From: Deltaproteobacteria bacterium
GTDB lineage: Bacteria > Desulfobacterota > Desulfobacteria > Desulfobacterales > C00003060
NCBI GenBank assembly: GCA_019309245.1
Contig: JAFDGP010000034.1
Coordinates: 1-14,073, forward strand
Reading direction: 5' to 3'
Length of the DNA stretch: 14,073 nucleotides
In this document: positions 1-6,307 of the stretch, piece by piece
Numbering within the stretch: position 1 is the stretch's first letter
Layout: each line of letters begins with the position of its first letter
Translations under genes and position numbers: made by a program
The notes under the pieces: generated by a model
What the model saw: the letters and a program-made list of their open reading frames with translations, nothing else
Told to the model about the DNA's origin: nothing
Database searches by the model: none

Positions 1-1641
1 CCTGTCATAGTATTTCAATATCCTGAGCCGGTAAAAAATCGCCAGGGTATCCAACGCGGTCCTCATGACCGCTCCACCCCCGATCCGTCCGAAGCCTCTG
101 GAATACTTGAGCTCAATGGGGGCTTCGATGATCTTATAGCCTCGCACGTGTACATTAACGATTAGTTCCAGATCAAAAGCATACTGTTTTTCGATCAACC
201 GCGGGATCACGTCATCTAAAACGGCCTTCTTGAAGACCTTGATCCCTGTCTGGGTGTCTTTAACCGGAAGCCCGAAAAGCATTCTGTTGACCATGTAGTA
301 CCCGTTGCTGAGCAGCTTTCTGTGCCATGGATAGTTTACCTTGGACTCGGGGTGGCGTTTTGAACCCAGGACCACGTCCGCGCCGGCGTCTTCCATACGT
401 CGAATCATCTCAGGAATCAGGCTGGGATGAAGCTCCAGGTCCGCATCCAGAAACACCACCAGCTCCCCACTGGCCTTGAGTGCAGCCTCTCGCAACGCCA
501 TCCCCTTGCCCTTGTTGGATTTGGAACGGTATGGTCGCACTTCCTTGATATTTCTGGAAAGCAGTTCCAGGATCTCATAGGTGTCGTCCTCGCTGCCGTC
601 ATCGACCACAATGATCTCAAAACGCCGCCCCAGGGCTGCCGCCCATCTTTTAATCTTTCTTGTATTGGTCAGGATCCTCTCTGCCTCGTTAAAGGCAGGC
701 ACCAGGATTGAGAGCGCCACATGTTGCTTTTTCTCTTTCTTTTGATGTCTTTTTGCGGCCTTCCATCCCACATCGTTAATTTCATCCTTAAGGAGTCTGA
801 AGGCACTGTGGGCCCCTTCGAGCTTGCAATAACATGCGACGAGTTTTCTTTTTGCGCTCGGATACTCGGGATCAATGTCAAGAGTGTTTCTAAACGATTT
901 CGCCGCAGACTCGAAATCCCCGATGGACATCAATGACAGGCCCAAATGATAAGAAATCTCAGGGTCATCCTTGACCTGCTTTCGAGCAAGGGAAAAGTAT
1001 CCGATGGCCTCGGAGAAACGTCCGTCTGCCCTGGCAATCAGTCCGCGGTATTTGAATGCAGTTGGATCGTCAGGAAACCTCTTGACAAAATCGTTGCAAA
1101 CCCGCAAGGCGTCGTCGGTATTCTTTTCCCGCAGGTAAAGGTCCATAAGATTTAGGTAGGACAATGCATAAGCGTCGTCTACTTCAACCGCTTTGGCAAA
1201 ATAGGTTCTTGCACTCTCAATGTCGTTGAGGGCATAGGACAGCGCCCCAAGATCGTTCCAGACTTCCGCGTCGTTCTTGCGCAGAGCGGCTGCCTTTTTG
1301 AGATGCCCAATGGCTGCGGAATAGTCGTTTTCGTGAACACAGACCATGGAAAGGTGCTGGTGGACATCTGCGTCTTCCGGATCTTTCTCGAGGATTTGAT
1401 GCAAGACCTCCTTTGCATTCCTGTAGTTCTTGTTTGCCAGATAGACAATCGCCAGCATCTTCTTGATAGAGAGGTCTTCGCCGGCAAGGTTTTCCGCCTC
1501 GGTCAGATGTTCCAGGGCCTTGTCGTACTGTTTGTTCTTGAAATAAAGAAGCCCTAGATTAACCCTGGCCTTTTGGGAAACCGGGTTCTTCTTCAAAATT
1601 CTCTTGTTGCGTTTGATCCTGGAATGACTCGTGGTCAACAT
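1..1641 (-). CDS. TPR-repeat / family 2 glycosyltransferase fusion protein (partial, runs off the left edge)
   Basis: An uninterrupted minus-strand frame starts at ATG 1639-1641 and is still open at position 1 (547 codons seen). Residues about 26-290 are helical repeats with TPR signatures (for example a GLLYF...YDKALEHL unit and ...GDFESAAKSF...IDPEYPSAK), roughly seven units. A short, very basic linker (about 295-307) leads into a GT2 domain starting near residue 308: SILVPAFNEAERI, then IIVVDDGSEDDTYE, KGKGMALREA, the metal/nucleotide-binding DxD as FLDADLELHP (Asp399/401), and the DTQTGIKVF motif near 462, all typical of dolichol-phosphate-mannose or polyprenyl-phosphate glycosyl synthases. 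Known of the family: transfer of a sugar from a nucleotide donor to polyprenyl phosphate at the inner membrane face. Inferred: the TPR part recruits a partner protein. The C-terminus, and any membrane segments there, lie outside. No strong ribosome-binding site precedes the ATG (a GGGG run lies about 15 nt upstream), so the start is approximate. Confidence 0.85.
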   Translation of the reverse strand, partial: MLTTSHSRIKRNKRILKKNPVSQKARVNLGLLYFKNKQYDKALEHLTEAENLAGEDLSIKKMLAIVYLANKNYRNAKEVLHQILEKDPEDADVHQHLSMVCVHENDYSAAIGHLKKAAALRKNDAEVWNDLGALSYALNDIESARTYFAKAVEVDDAYALSYLNLMDLYLREKNTDDALRVCNDFVKRFPDDPTAFKYRGLIARADGRFSEAIGYFSLARKQVKDDPEISYHLGLSLMSIGDFESAAKSFRNTLDIDPEYPSAKRKLVACYCKLEGAHSAFRLLKDEINDVGWKAAKRHQKKEKKQHVALSILVPAFNEAERILTNTRKIKRWAAALGRRFEIIVVDDGSEDDTYEILELLSRNIKEVRPYRSKSNKGKGMALREAALKASGELVVFLDADLELHPSLIPEMIRRMEDAGADVVLGSKRHPESKVNYPWHRKLLSNGYYMVNRMLFGLPVKDTQTGIKVFKKAVLDDVIPRLIEKQYAFDLELIVNVHVRGYKIIEAPIELKYSRGFGRIGGGAVMRTALDTLAIFYRLRILKYYDR

Positions 1642-1742
1642 CAGCGTGGCAGGCTTCGCCCCTTTGAGTTACAGGCCGTAATAGACCATAACCTGCTGGA
1701 CTTACGTAGTTTTTTGTTCGCCCCCGCCTATTGAGGCAAGAA

Positions 1743-1775
1743 TTACCCATTTCCGCTCAAAGCGGAAATGGGTAA
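1743..1775. repeat. perfect 15-bp palindrome with 3-nt loop
   Basis: The arm TTACCCATTTCCGCT (1743-1757) is followed by the loop CAA and then its exact reverse complement (1761-1775). There is no T-tract on either side, so it is not a standard intrinsic terminator. The same 10-mer occurs on both sides (1719-1728, 1799-1808), so the unit could be a dispersed REP-like or MITE-like element. Copy number cannot be judged from one window. Confidence 0.7.
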
Positions 1776-2202
1776 CGGTTCACCTGGGCTCCTGGAGACG
1801 CCCCCGCCGTTTCTTGCGCTGTTTTTTCTTTATTGTCCGTCAAAACAAAAGGTTACGGGGAATCCCGAATCTTCGCAATCCTATACGGCCGGGTCGTTTT
1901 GAAACCGTTTTCAGCCTGGCCGACCCGGACCTTGGTTCTCGGCTTTTGTATTTCAGCAACTACCATGCCACGGCAAAACTATATGAAAGTTTGTTTACTT
2001 TCAGCGGGTTATGTTACTCCTTGCAAGGCGGCCGGAAAAAACGTCAATATTATGACAACCGGGAGGGAAAACATTGCCGTTAAGAGAGTGCCTGCCTGTC
2101 AAAGACTGATCCACGGAACCCTTAAGGGGGCGGGCACCGGCTCTCCGATTGGGGTTTGGCTCACGCATGGCTGGTGCCGGGAACGCAAACTGGATAATTC
2201 AT

Positions 2203-2209
2203 AGGAGGG
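2203..2209 (+). promoter_or_regulatory. strong Shine-Dalgarno in front of a 15-codon leader ORF
   Basis: AGGAGGG, then 6 nt, then TTG at 2216-2218 opens a 15-codon frame ending in TAA at 2261-2263, only 12 nt before and in the same frame as the ATPase ATG. It may be a leader peptide allowing translational coupling, or a chance match. It would only matter if transcription starts upstream of 2203, not at the promoter at 2238-2266. Confidence 0.25.
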
Positions 2210-2237
2210 CAGGGATTGTTAAATGAACATTTAATAA

Positions 2238-2266
2238 TTGACAATTTCTTGGGTAAATTGTAAATA
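2238..2266 (+). promoter_or_regulatory. sigma-70-like promoter for the ATPase gene
   Basis: A perfect -35 TTGACA (2238-2243) is followed, after 17 nt, by a weak -10 TAAATA (2261-2266) in AT-rich DNA. The predicted start near 2273 is almost on the ATPase ATG (2276), implying a leaderless or nearly leaderless mRNA. This fits the absence of a Shine-Dalgarno directly before that ATG. Confidence 0.45.
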
Positions 2267-2275
2267 GACTTTATT

Positions 2276-3616
2276 ATGAATGTCATTTTCCCAAAACATC
2301 TGTTGTCTCGTGACATGTTTCAAGCAGTCGTTCCTTTCCTGGACACAGAAAACATCATCCTCTTGAGCGGGGCGCGACAGACCGGAAAAACATCTCTGTT
2401 GTATCTGTTAATTCAGCATCTATTGAGCAAAGGGGTTTCCCCTGCTCAAATCGTTTATTTTGATCTTGAAAACATACACGATTTCAGCATGTTGAATGGC
2501 CTGAACGATTTCAATGACTTTTTGCAAGTCTTGGAAGGCCAAGGGGCAGACTGCGGAAAAAGGGTTTTCGTCTTTGTCGATGAAATCCAGCACTTATCCC
2601 GTCCATCTTCCTTCCTCAAGTACCTCCATGATCACTATAAGCCGGCCTTGAAATTCATTGTCACGGGCTCTTCCTCTTTGGAAATCAAGAAAAAATTCAC
2701 AGACCGATTAACAGGAAGGATCTATCGCTTTGTGGTCAGCCCTCTGAGCTTCAGAGAATTCCTGGCATTCAAGAACGAAAAGAACCTCGTAGAAGCTCTT
2801 GAAGGCTTTCGTTTCCTTTTCAGATCCGAACCGGCGAGTCTCAAAAAGGCATTCGCCACGATCCGCCCTGCTCAGACCCGACGATTGTTTGACCTTGTGA
2901 ACGAATACTTGACCTTCGGCGGCTATCCCGGCGTCACCTTGCAGATGGCGACCAAGATTCGGCAAAGGGACCTACAAGAGATTTACTCACTATATGTCAG
3001 GCGAGATATTAAGGACCTTGGCAATATTACAGATGTGGCCGGATACAACAGATTGGTCAGTCTGCTCAGTCTTCAAATCGGAAACCTCGTGAAAGAGCAA
3101 GAGCTGTCGGTGTCATCGGGGCTTTCTCGTCCAACAGTCAAAAAATATTTGTTTCTATTAGAAAACACCTACATTCTCACGCTGGTTTTTCCCTTTTTTA
3201 CCAACAAAAGGGTGGAAATGGTGAAAACGCCAAAAGTCTATTTTGAAGACATTGGCCTTAGAAATGCAGTGTCAAACAATTTCCATCCGTTGAATCAACG
3301 GCCTGATAACGGCGCGATGTTGGAGAACTTCGTGTTCAGCGAACTCAGCAGACAGGGGGAAGGATCCCGCCAGATCCGCTTCTGGCGTTCTCAGGCAAAA
3401 AGTGAGGTCGACTTTGTGTGGCAAGAAGATGCCCAAGACATTTGTCCCATTGAAGTGAAGCTGAGTCACCGTAGAGGTCAACCCGTGCCTTCAGGATTGC
3501 GGAGTTTTGTAGATAGATATCATCCTTCAAGGGCATTTATTGTACATCTTGGAGAATTTCACCATTTTCGTTTCAAAGAGACCGACGTTTGTGCAATGCC
3601 GGCCTGGGCCGTTTGA
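2276..3616 (+). CDS. AAA_14 / DUF4143 family ATPase with C-terminal PD-(D/E)XK-like domain
   Basis: The protein has 446 aa, the usual length for this family. Residues about 1-165 are a P-loop ATPase: Walker A GARQTGKTS (32-40), Walker B FVFVDEIQH (98-106), and the sensor-1-like TGSSS (about 130-134) followed by an Arg-rich RLTGRIYRF. A winged-helix-like middle (about 250-300, ...SSGLSRPTVKKYL) precedes the DUF4143 domain, which contains FFTNK, KVYFEDIGLRN and, near the end, the nuclease-fold signature EVDFVW...PIEVKLS (Glu377, Asp379, Glu393, Lys395). Known of the family: widespread accessory ATPases of uncertain role, sometimes near mobile or defence genes. Nothing in the neighbourhood assigns a function. 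It is transcribed against the surrounding genes and is visibly richer in A/T than the glycan operon, suggesting acquisition. The ATG has no ribosome-binding site nearby (see the promoter and leader entries). Confidence 0.85.
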   Translation: MNVIFPKHLLSRDMFQAVVPFLDTENIILLSGARQTGKTSLLYLLIQHLLSKGVSPAQIVYFDLENIHDFSMLNGLNDFNDFLQVLEGQGADCGKRVFVFVDEIQHLSRPSSFLKYLHDHYKPALKFIVTGSSSLEIKKKFTDRLTGRIYRFVVSPLSFREFLAFKNEKNLVEALEGFRFLFRSEPASLKKAFATIRPAQTRRLFDLVNEYLTFGGYPGVTLQMATKIRQRDLQEIYSLYVRRDIKDLGNITDVAGYNRLVSLLSLQIGNLVKEQELSVSSGLSRPTVKKYLFLLENTYILTLVFPFFTNKRVEMVKTPKVYFEDIGLRNAVSNNFHPLNQRPDNGAMLENFVFSELSRQGEGSRQIRFWRSQAKSEVDFVWQEDAQDICPIEVKLSHRRGQPVPSGLRSFVDRYHPSRAFIVHLGEFHHFRFKETDVCAMPAWAV

Positions 3617-3801
3617 CGGTTATCTTGGACAGGGACGATTTGGAGCGCGCTGTCATGAGCCACCTGTTCCGGCAAGGTGGAGGCATGACGTCGCTGGCTG
3701 GATTGCCGGCTCACCTGCATTTGGCTCACGTGATGGGCCTTTGGAAGTCTGTAGAGCGGCACCTGGCAGTGCGGGAGGCCGTTTTGCTACAAGGGTTTTA
3801 A
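3589..3801 (+). pseudogene. probable transposase N-terminal remnant (IS1380-like)
   Basis: This short frame overlaps the end of the ATPase gene and ends at TAA 3799-3801. From about 3686 it reads MTSLAGLPAHLHLAHVMGLW, then SVERHLAVRE. That pattern (TSxAGLPxxxxLAHxxGL followed by a basic HLxVRE) resembles, from memory, the start of IS1380-type DDE transposases. It stops straight after that, where an intact enzyme would continue for about 400 residues with the catalytic Asp and Glu. No matching continuation is seen in the other frames downstream. No terminal inverted repeats were identified. It could also be a chance or unrelated fragment. Confidence 0.35.
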
Positions 3802-3878
3802 GGCGTATCAACCGCAAAAAAGGCCCAGCATACCGATACATAGCCTCCCGCATCCCGCATCTGTAAAATCCCCCTCGC

Positions 3879-3899
3879 TCCCCCTTTAAAAAAGGGGGA
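3879..3899. repeat. C5/G5 hairpin, dispersed-repeat type
   Basis: The arms TCCCCCTTT and AAAGGGGGA (9 bp) enclose the loop AAA at 3888-3890, preceded by a second CCCCTCGC run. Short hairpins built on CCCCCTTT/AAAGGGGG are common interspersed sequences in deltaproteobacterial and cyanobacterial spacers, so it is probably a repeat family member and not a dedicated terminator. Confidence 0.6.
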
Positions 3900-4042
3900 A
3901 GACAAAAGGAAGGCGCCATCTTGGTTGGCCCAGCCTTAGCCTACGAGCTAACCAATGTGCAATGCTCAATGATAAATGATAAATTCCCCTTCAGCCTTGA
4001 GCCTTCAGCAACCTCAGGATCCCGCCTGTCAAAACATTAAAG

Positions 4043-4087
4043 AAACGGGGAATGCTTCGAATCTGTCAAGATAATTCCCGGTTTTTT
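4043..4087. terminator. possible bidirectional rho-independent terminator
   Basis: The left arm 4043-4053 (AAACGGGGAAT) pairs with 4074-4084 (ATTCCCGGTTT) at 10 of 11 positions across a 20-nt loop. On the plus strand a run of six T (4082-4087) follows. On the minus strand the hairpin is followed by a short T-rich stretch (GTTTCTTT). It lies between the convergent ATPase and radical SAM genes, but more than 170 nt from either stop codon, and the long loop weakens the call. Confidence 0.35.
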
Positions 4088-4091
4088 GGCC

Positions 4092-4196
4092 GGCGGTGGG
4101 CGCCTTCAGATACCCTGGATCCACCGGTTGCCGAGTTTGCCTTAAGATGCGAGGCGGTGGGCGCGCCGACGTACTTGTGTACTTCAAGCGCCCACC
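4092..4196. repeat. 12-nt direct repeat GGCGGTGGGCGC, second copy in a hairpin
   Basis: GGCGGTGGGCGC occurs at 4092-4103 and again at 4153-4164. The second copy begins a hairpin whose outer stem is GGTGGGCGC (4156-4164) with GCGCCCACC (4188-4196) and whose apex is GTAC-TTGT-GTAC (4171-4182). The first copy can pair in part with CCACCG at 4121-4126. The element lies just downstream of the radical SAM stop codon and may protect or end that transcript, though no U-tract follows. Confidence 0.5.
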
Positions 4197-4259
4197 AACA
4201 AAGCAGATCCGGTAAAATTTGGGTTGATAGATGCGTCTTGATAAGCCCCGGATGGTGGT

Positions 4260-5612
4260 CTATGCTGCCACGCAAAGTCTTTTTGAGCCTTCACACATGA
4301 CGTCCTCATTGGCATCCATGGCGGCCTTTAATGTCAGCAACTCTTCGTCCGAGAATTCCGTGAGGTTGATGGAAAACTCGGTGGCATTGCCTAAAGAACG
4401 GATAAAGGCCTCTTCGTCTCTTATCCGGTCCCGGATCTGCTCATACAGTACCGTACCGGGATAGGGCGTGGCAAAAAAGGAGCCGCACGCAATGCCGAGC
4501 TCCCGCTTGAATTGTACGGTCTGTTGAATCGTCTCGCGGGTTTCCCCGGGGTATCCGAAGATAAAAGTCGTATTGGCGTAGATCCCCGCCCGCCTTGTAT
4601 TCAAAATGGCCTGTCTCGCCTGTGCGACCGTGGCCTTTTTGTTCATGGCATCCAACATCTTCTGGCTCCCGGACTCGATTCCATAGCCGATCCACACGCA
4701 ACCGGCCGCCGCCATCTTTTCCAGGACTTCCGGCTTGGCACTGGTCACCCGGCCGTGGCACCCCCACCTGACCGGCACACCGCCCTTTTCCATCATTCGG
4801 CAAAAATCCAGCAATCTTGGCACGTGGGCCATCATGTTGTCATCAACAAAACCCACAAAGTCCACGTGGTAGTGGTCGACCAGGGCACAGACCTCCTCAA
4901 AGACATTTTCAGCGGATCGGCAACGATAACTTGACGCCCCGAACAGATGGTAGCAATAGCGGCAGGAAAAGGGACACCCGCGACTCGAGATAACGTTCAT
5001 GCTGCGATTGACGGCAATGTCTTTTTTAAATCCGGAAGAATTTTTGGCCGCGTTTCCCCAGATCGGATTCGCCAGGTAGATCTCCATGGGAAGCAAATCC
5101 CACGCGGGAAACGGGATGGTGTCAAGGTCCTTGATGTTGGGCCTTTTGGGCGTTTCAACGATACGGCCGTTTTTTCGAAACCGCAGCCCCCGCACCGATC
5201 CGAGGTCGCCCCCCCGCTCCACCGTGCGACACAACGCCGGCATGGTTTGCTCTCCTTCCCCGATGACCGCCACATCGATCCGGGAATTTTCAAAAAGCAA
5301 ATCACTGCTGGATGTCGCCAGCCCACCGCCTGAAACAACCAGCCCATCGGGATTCAGCTCCTTGAGCACACCACTTAACCAGCACTGAAACCCGTAGGTC
5401 GTAATCAGGCCAGACATTCCCACCACATCCCAGGTCTTTCGTTCGAGCTCTTTCCTGATCTCGTCCTTGGCCGGCCGCCGGGCATTGAGGTCATAGATCT
5501 CCACCTCAAAGCCTGCCTCACGCAAGACCGACGCGATTGCGGCAAGCCCGTACGGGATGCAGTTCGGCTTTGCCTCCAGCCGTATCGGAGCATTGATAAG
5601 CAATACCTTCAT
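4260..5612 (-). CDS. B12-binding-domain radical SAM protein
   Basis: The protein has 450 aa. Residues 1-135 form a cobalamin-binding-like Rossmann domain (MKVLLINAP..., IPYGLAAIASVL, VVSGGGLA, VIGEGE). The radical SAM core carries the cluster motif CPFSCRYC with Cys213, Cys217 and Cys220, then FVDDN (strand 2), GIESGS and TPYPGT near 395. Known of the family: S-adenosylmethionine is cleaved to a 5'-deoxyadenosyl radical, and B12 members include methylases and other carbon-skeleton or ring-forming enzymes. Class B members of this kind are frequent beside glycan, hopanoid and natural-product genes. The base-on DxHxxG B12 motif is not evident, which is usual for many radical SAM members. The ATG overlaps the stop of the preceding cytidylyltransferase gene (ATGA), so it is the last coupled gene of the glycan operon. 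Inferred substrate: the nonulosonic acid, a precursor or the lipid carrier. The reaction is unknown. Confidence 0.88.
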   Translation of the reverse strand: MKVLLINAPIRLEAKPNCIPYGLAAIASVLREAGFEVEIYDLNARRPAKDEIRKELERKTWDVVGMSGLITTYGFQCWLSGVLKELNPDGLVVSGGGLATSSSDLLFENSRIDVAVIGEGEQTMPALCRTVERGGDLGSVRGLRFRKNGRIVETPKRPNIKDLDTIPFPAWDLLPMEIYLANPIWGNAAKNSSGFKKDIAVNRSMNVISSRGCPFSCRYCYHLFGASSYRCRSAENVFEEVCALVDHYHVDFVGFVDDNMMAHVPRLLDFCRMMEKGGVPVRWGCHGRVTSAKPEVLEKMAAAGCVWIGYGIESGSQKMLDAMNKKATVAQARQAILNTRRAGIYANTTFIFGYPGETRETIQQTVQFKRELGIACGSFFATPYPGTVLYEQIRDRIRDEEAFIRSLGNATEFSINLTEFSDEELLTLKAAMDANEDVMCEGSKRLCVAA

Positions 5613-6307
5613 GCGCTCACCTCAGAGGCCAGGGCTTCGGCAAGGACCAGATCCTGTTCCTCATCGATGTTTAATCCGGACGGCCCATCCATCACATACG
5701 GAAGCGTGTTTTCGGCCATGGACCGCCTGTCCAGCTTGTGGAAATCTTTCGGCCGCACGATGTATATCGCCCCGTTTTGCTCATAGGTCGCAGGCATGTC
5801 CTGACGTCGATAGAGGGTTTTTCCCTGCTCAAAGGCGTGCTGCAAGCGTTCGTTTTCATCGATTTTAAGGCTCCAGTACGGGTGATGCTTCTGCCTGGAA
5901 ACCGAGACCAGGCAGTCGGCGTCACTATTCAAAAACCTGTTGATTGCCTCATCGATCTGTTTTGCCGTCCTGAAAGGAGAAGTCACGTACAAAGTAACCA
6001 GCAAGTCCGTCCGGTAGCCTTCGTTTGTCTGGAGCCATCTCACACAATGCTGCATAACATCCACCATGCAGGCCGTGTCTGAAGCCAGGGGTTCCGGTCT
6101 CACAAAGGGGACCTCTGCGCCATACGTGGCCGCGATCTTTGCCATCTTCTCGGAGTCGGTGGAAAAGATTACACGCGAGACCATCCGGCTCGCCCTGGCG
6201 GCTTCCAGGGTGTAACCCAGAAGCGGTTTTCCGGCGACGGTTCTAAGATTTTTGCCCACAAGCCCCTTCGACCCCTTCCTGGCAGGAACCAGGGCCACAA
6301 TGTTCAT
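5609..6307 (-). CDS. neuA: CMP-nonulosonate (CMP-N-acetylneuraminate-type) cytidylyltransferase
   Basis: The protein has 232 aa, the normal size of single-domain NeuA/PseF/LegF enzymes. It opens with the nucleotide-binding signature LVPARKGSKGLVGKNL (residues 6-21), followed by GKPLLGYTLEAA, VIFSTDSE and the DTACMVDVM and TSPFRT segments typical of the family. The reaction is CTP plus a nine-carbon 2-keto sugar acid giving the CMP-sugar and pyrophosphate, in the cytoplasm. The longer frame up to 6394 adds 29 residues unlike the family. ATG 6305-6307 is chosen because it overlaps the stop of the upstream membrane-protein gene (ATGA) and gives the correct N-terminus, with a GGGAG about 10 nt ahead. 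It sits two genes after the NeuB-type synthase, its expected pathway partner. Whether the sugar is sialic, pseudaminic, legionaminic or another acid cannot be read from the sequence. Confidence 0.9.
   Translation of the reverse strand: MNIVALVPARKGSKGLVGKNLRTVAGKPLLGYTLEAARASRMVSRVIFSTDSEKMAKIAATYGAEVPFVRPEPLASDTACMVDVMQHCVRWLQTNEGYRTDLLVTLYVTSPFRTAKQIDEAINRFLNSDADCLVSVSRQKHHPYWSLKIDENERLQHAFEQGKTLYRRQDMPATYEQNGAIYIVRPKDFHKLDRRSMAENTLPYVMDGPSGLNIDEEQDLVLAEALASEVSA

Larger units (their letters stand above)
1642..2275. other. intergenic region with palindrome, stem-loops and promoter; no convincing gene
   Basis: About 630 nt between the divergent TPR-GT2 and ATPase genes. It holds a perfect 15-bp palindrome (1743-1775) flanked by a 10-nt direct repeat CGCCCCCGCC (1719-1728 and 1799-1808), an inverted repeat CCGGGTCG/CGACCCGG (1889-1896 with 1921-1928), and a stem GGCACCGGC/GCTGGTGCC (2133-2141 with 2170-2178, one G-U pair in RNA). 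A plus-strand open frame of about 120 codons exists at 1833-2204, but it starts with TTG, has no ribosome-binding site and resembles no family I know. I see no tRNA or recognisable riboswitch. Confidence 0.6.
3802..4259. other. hairpin-rich spacer between convergent genes
   Basis: About 460 nt without a credible gene. It contains the C5/G5 hairpin (3879-3899), an AT-rich stretch of ATGATAAAT-type words (3955-3988), a terminator-like inverted repeat (4043-4087) and a 12-nt direct repeat with a hairpin (4092-4196). The mixture of repeats is what one expects at a site of past insertions. Confidence 0.55.

Noticed and set aside
2101..2200. Riboswitch ahead of the ATPase gene
   Set aside because: The stem 2133-2178 is real, but I could match neither a cobalamin, c-di-GMP nor any other known conserved core.
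1833..2204. Plus-strand frame of about 123 codons in the left intergenic region
   Set aside because: TTG start, no ribosome-binding site, overlapping frame of similar quality at 1814-2083, and no recognisable domain.
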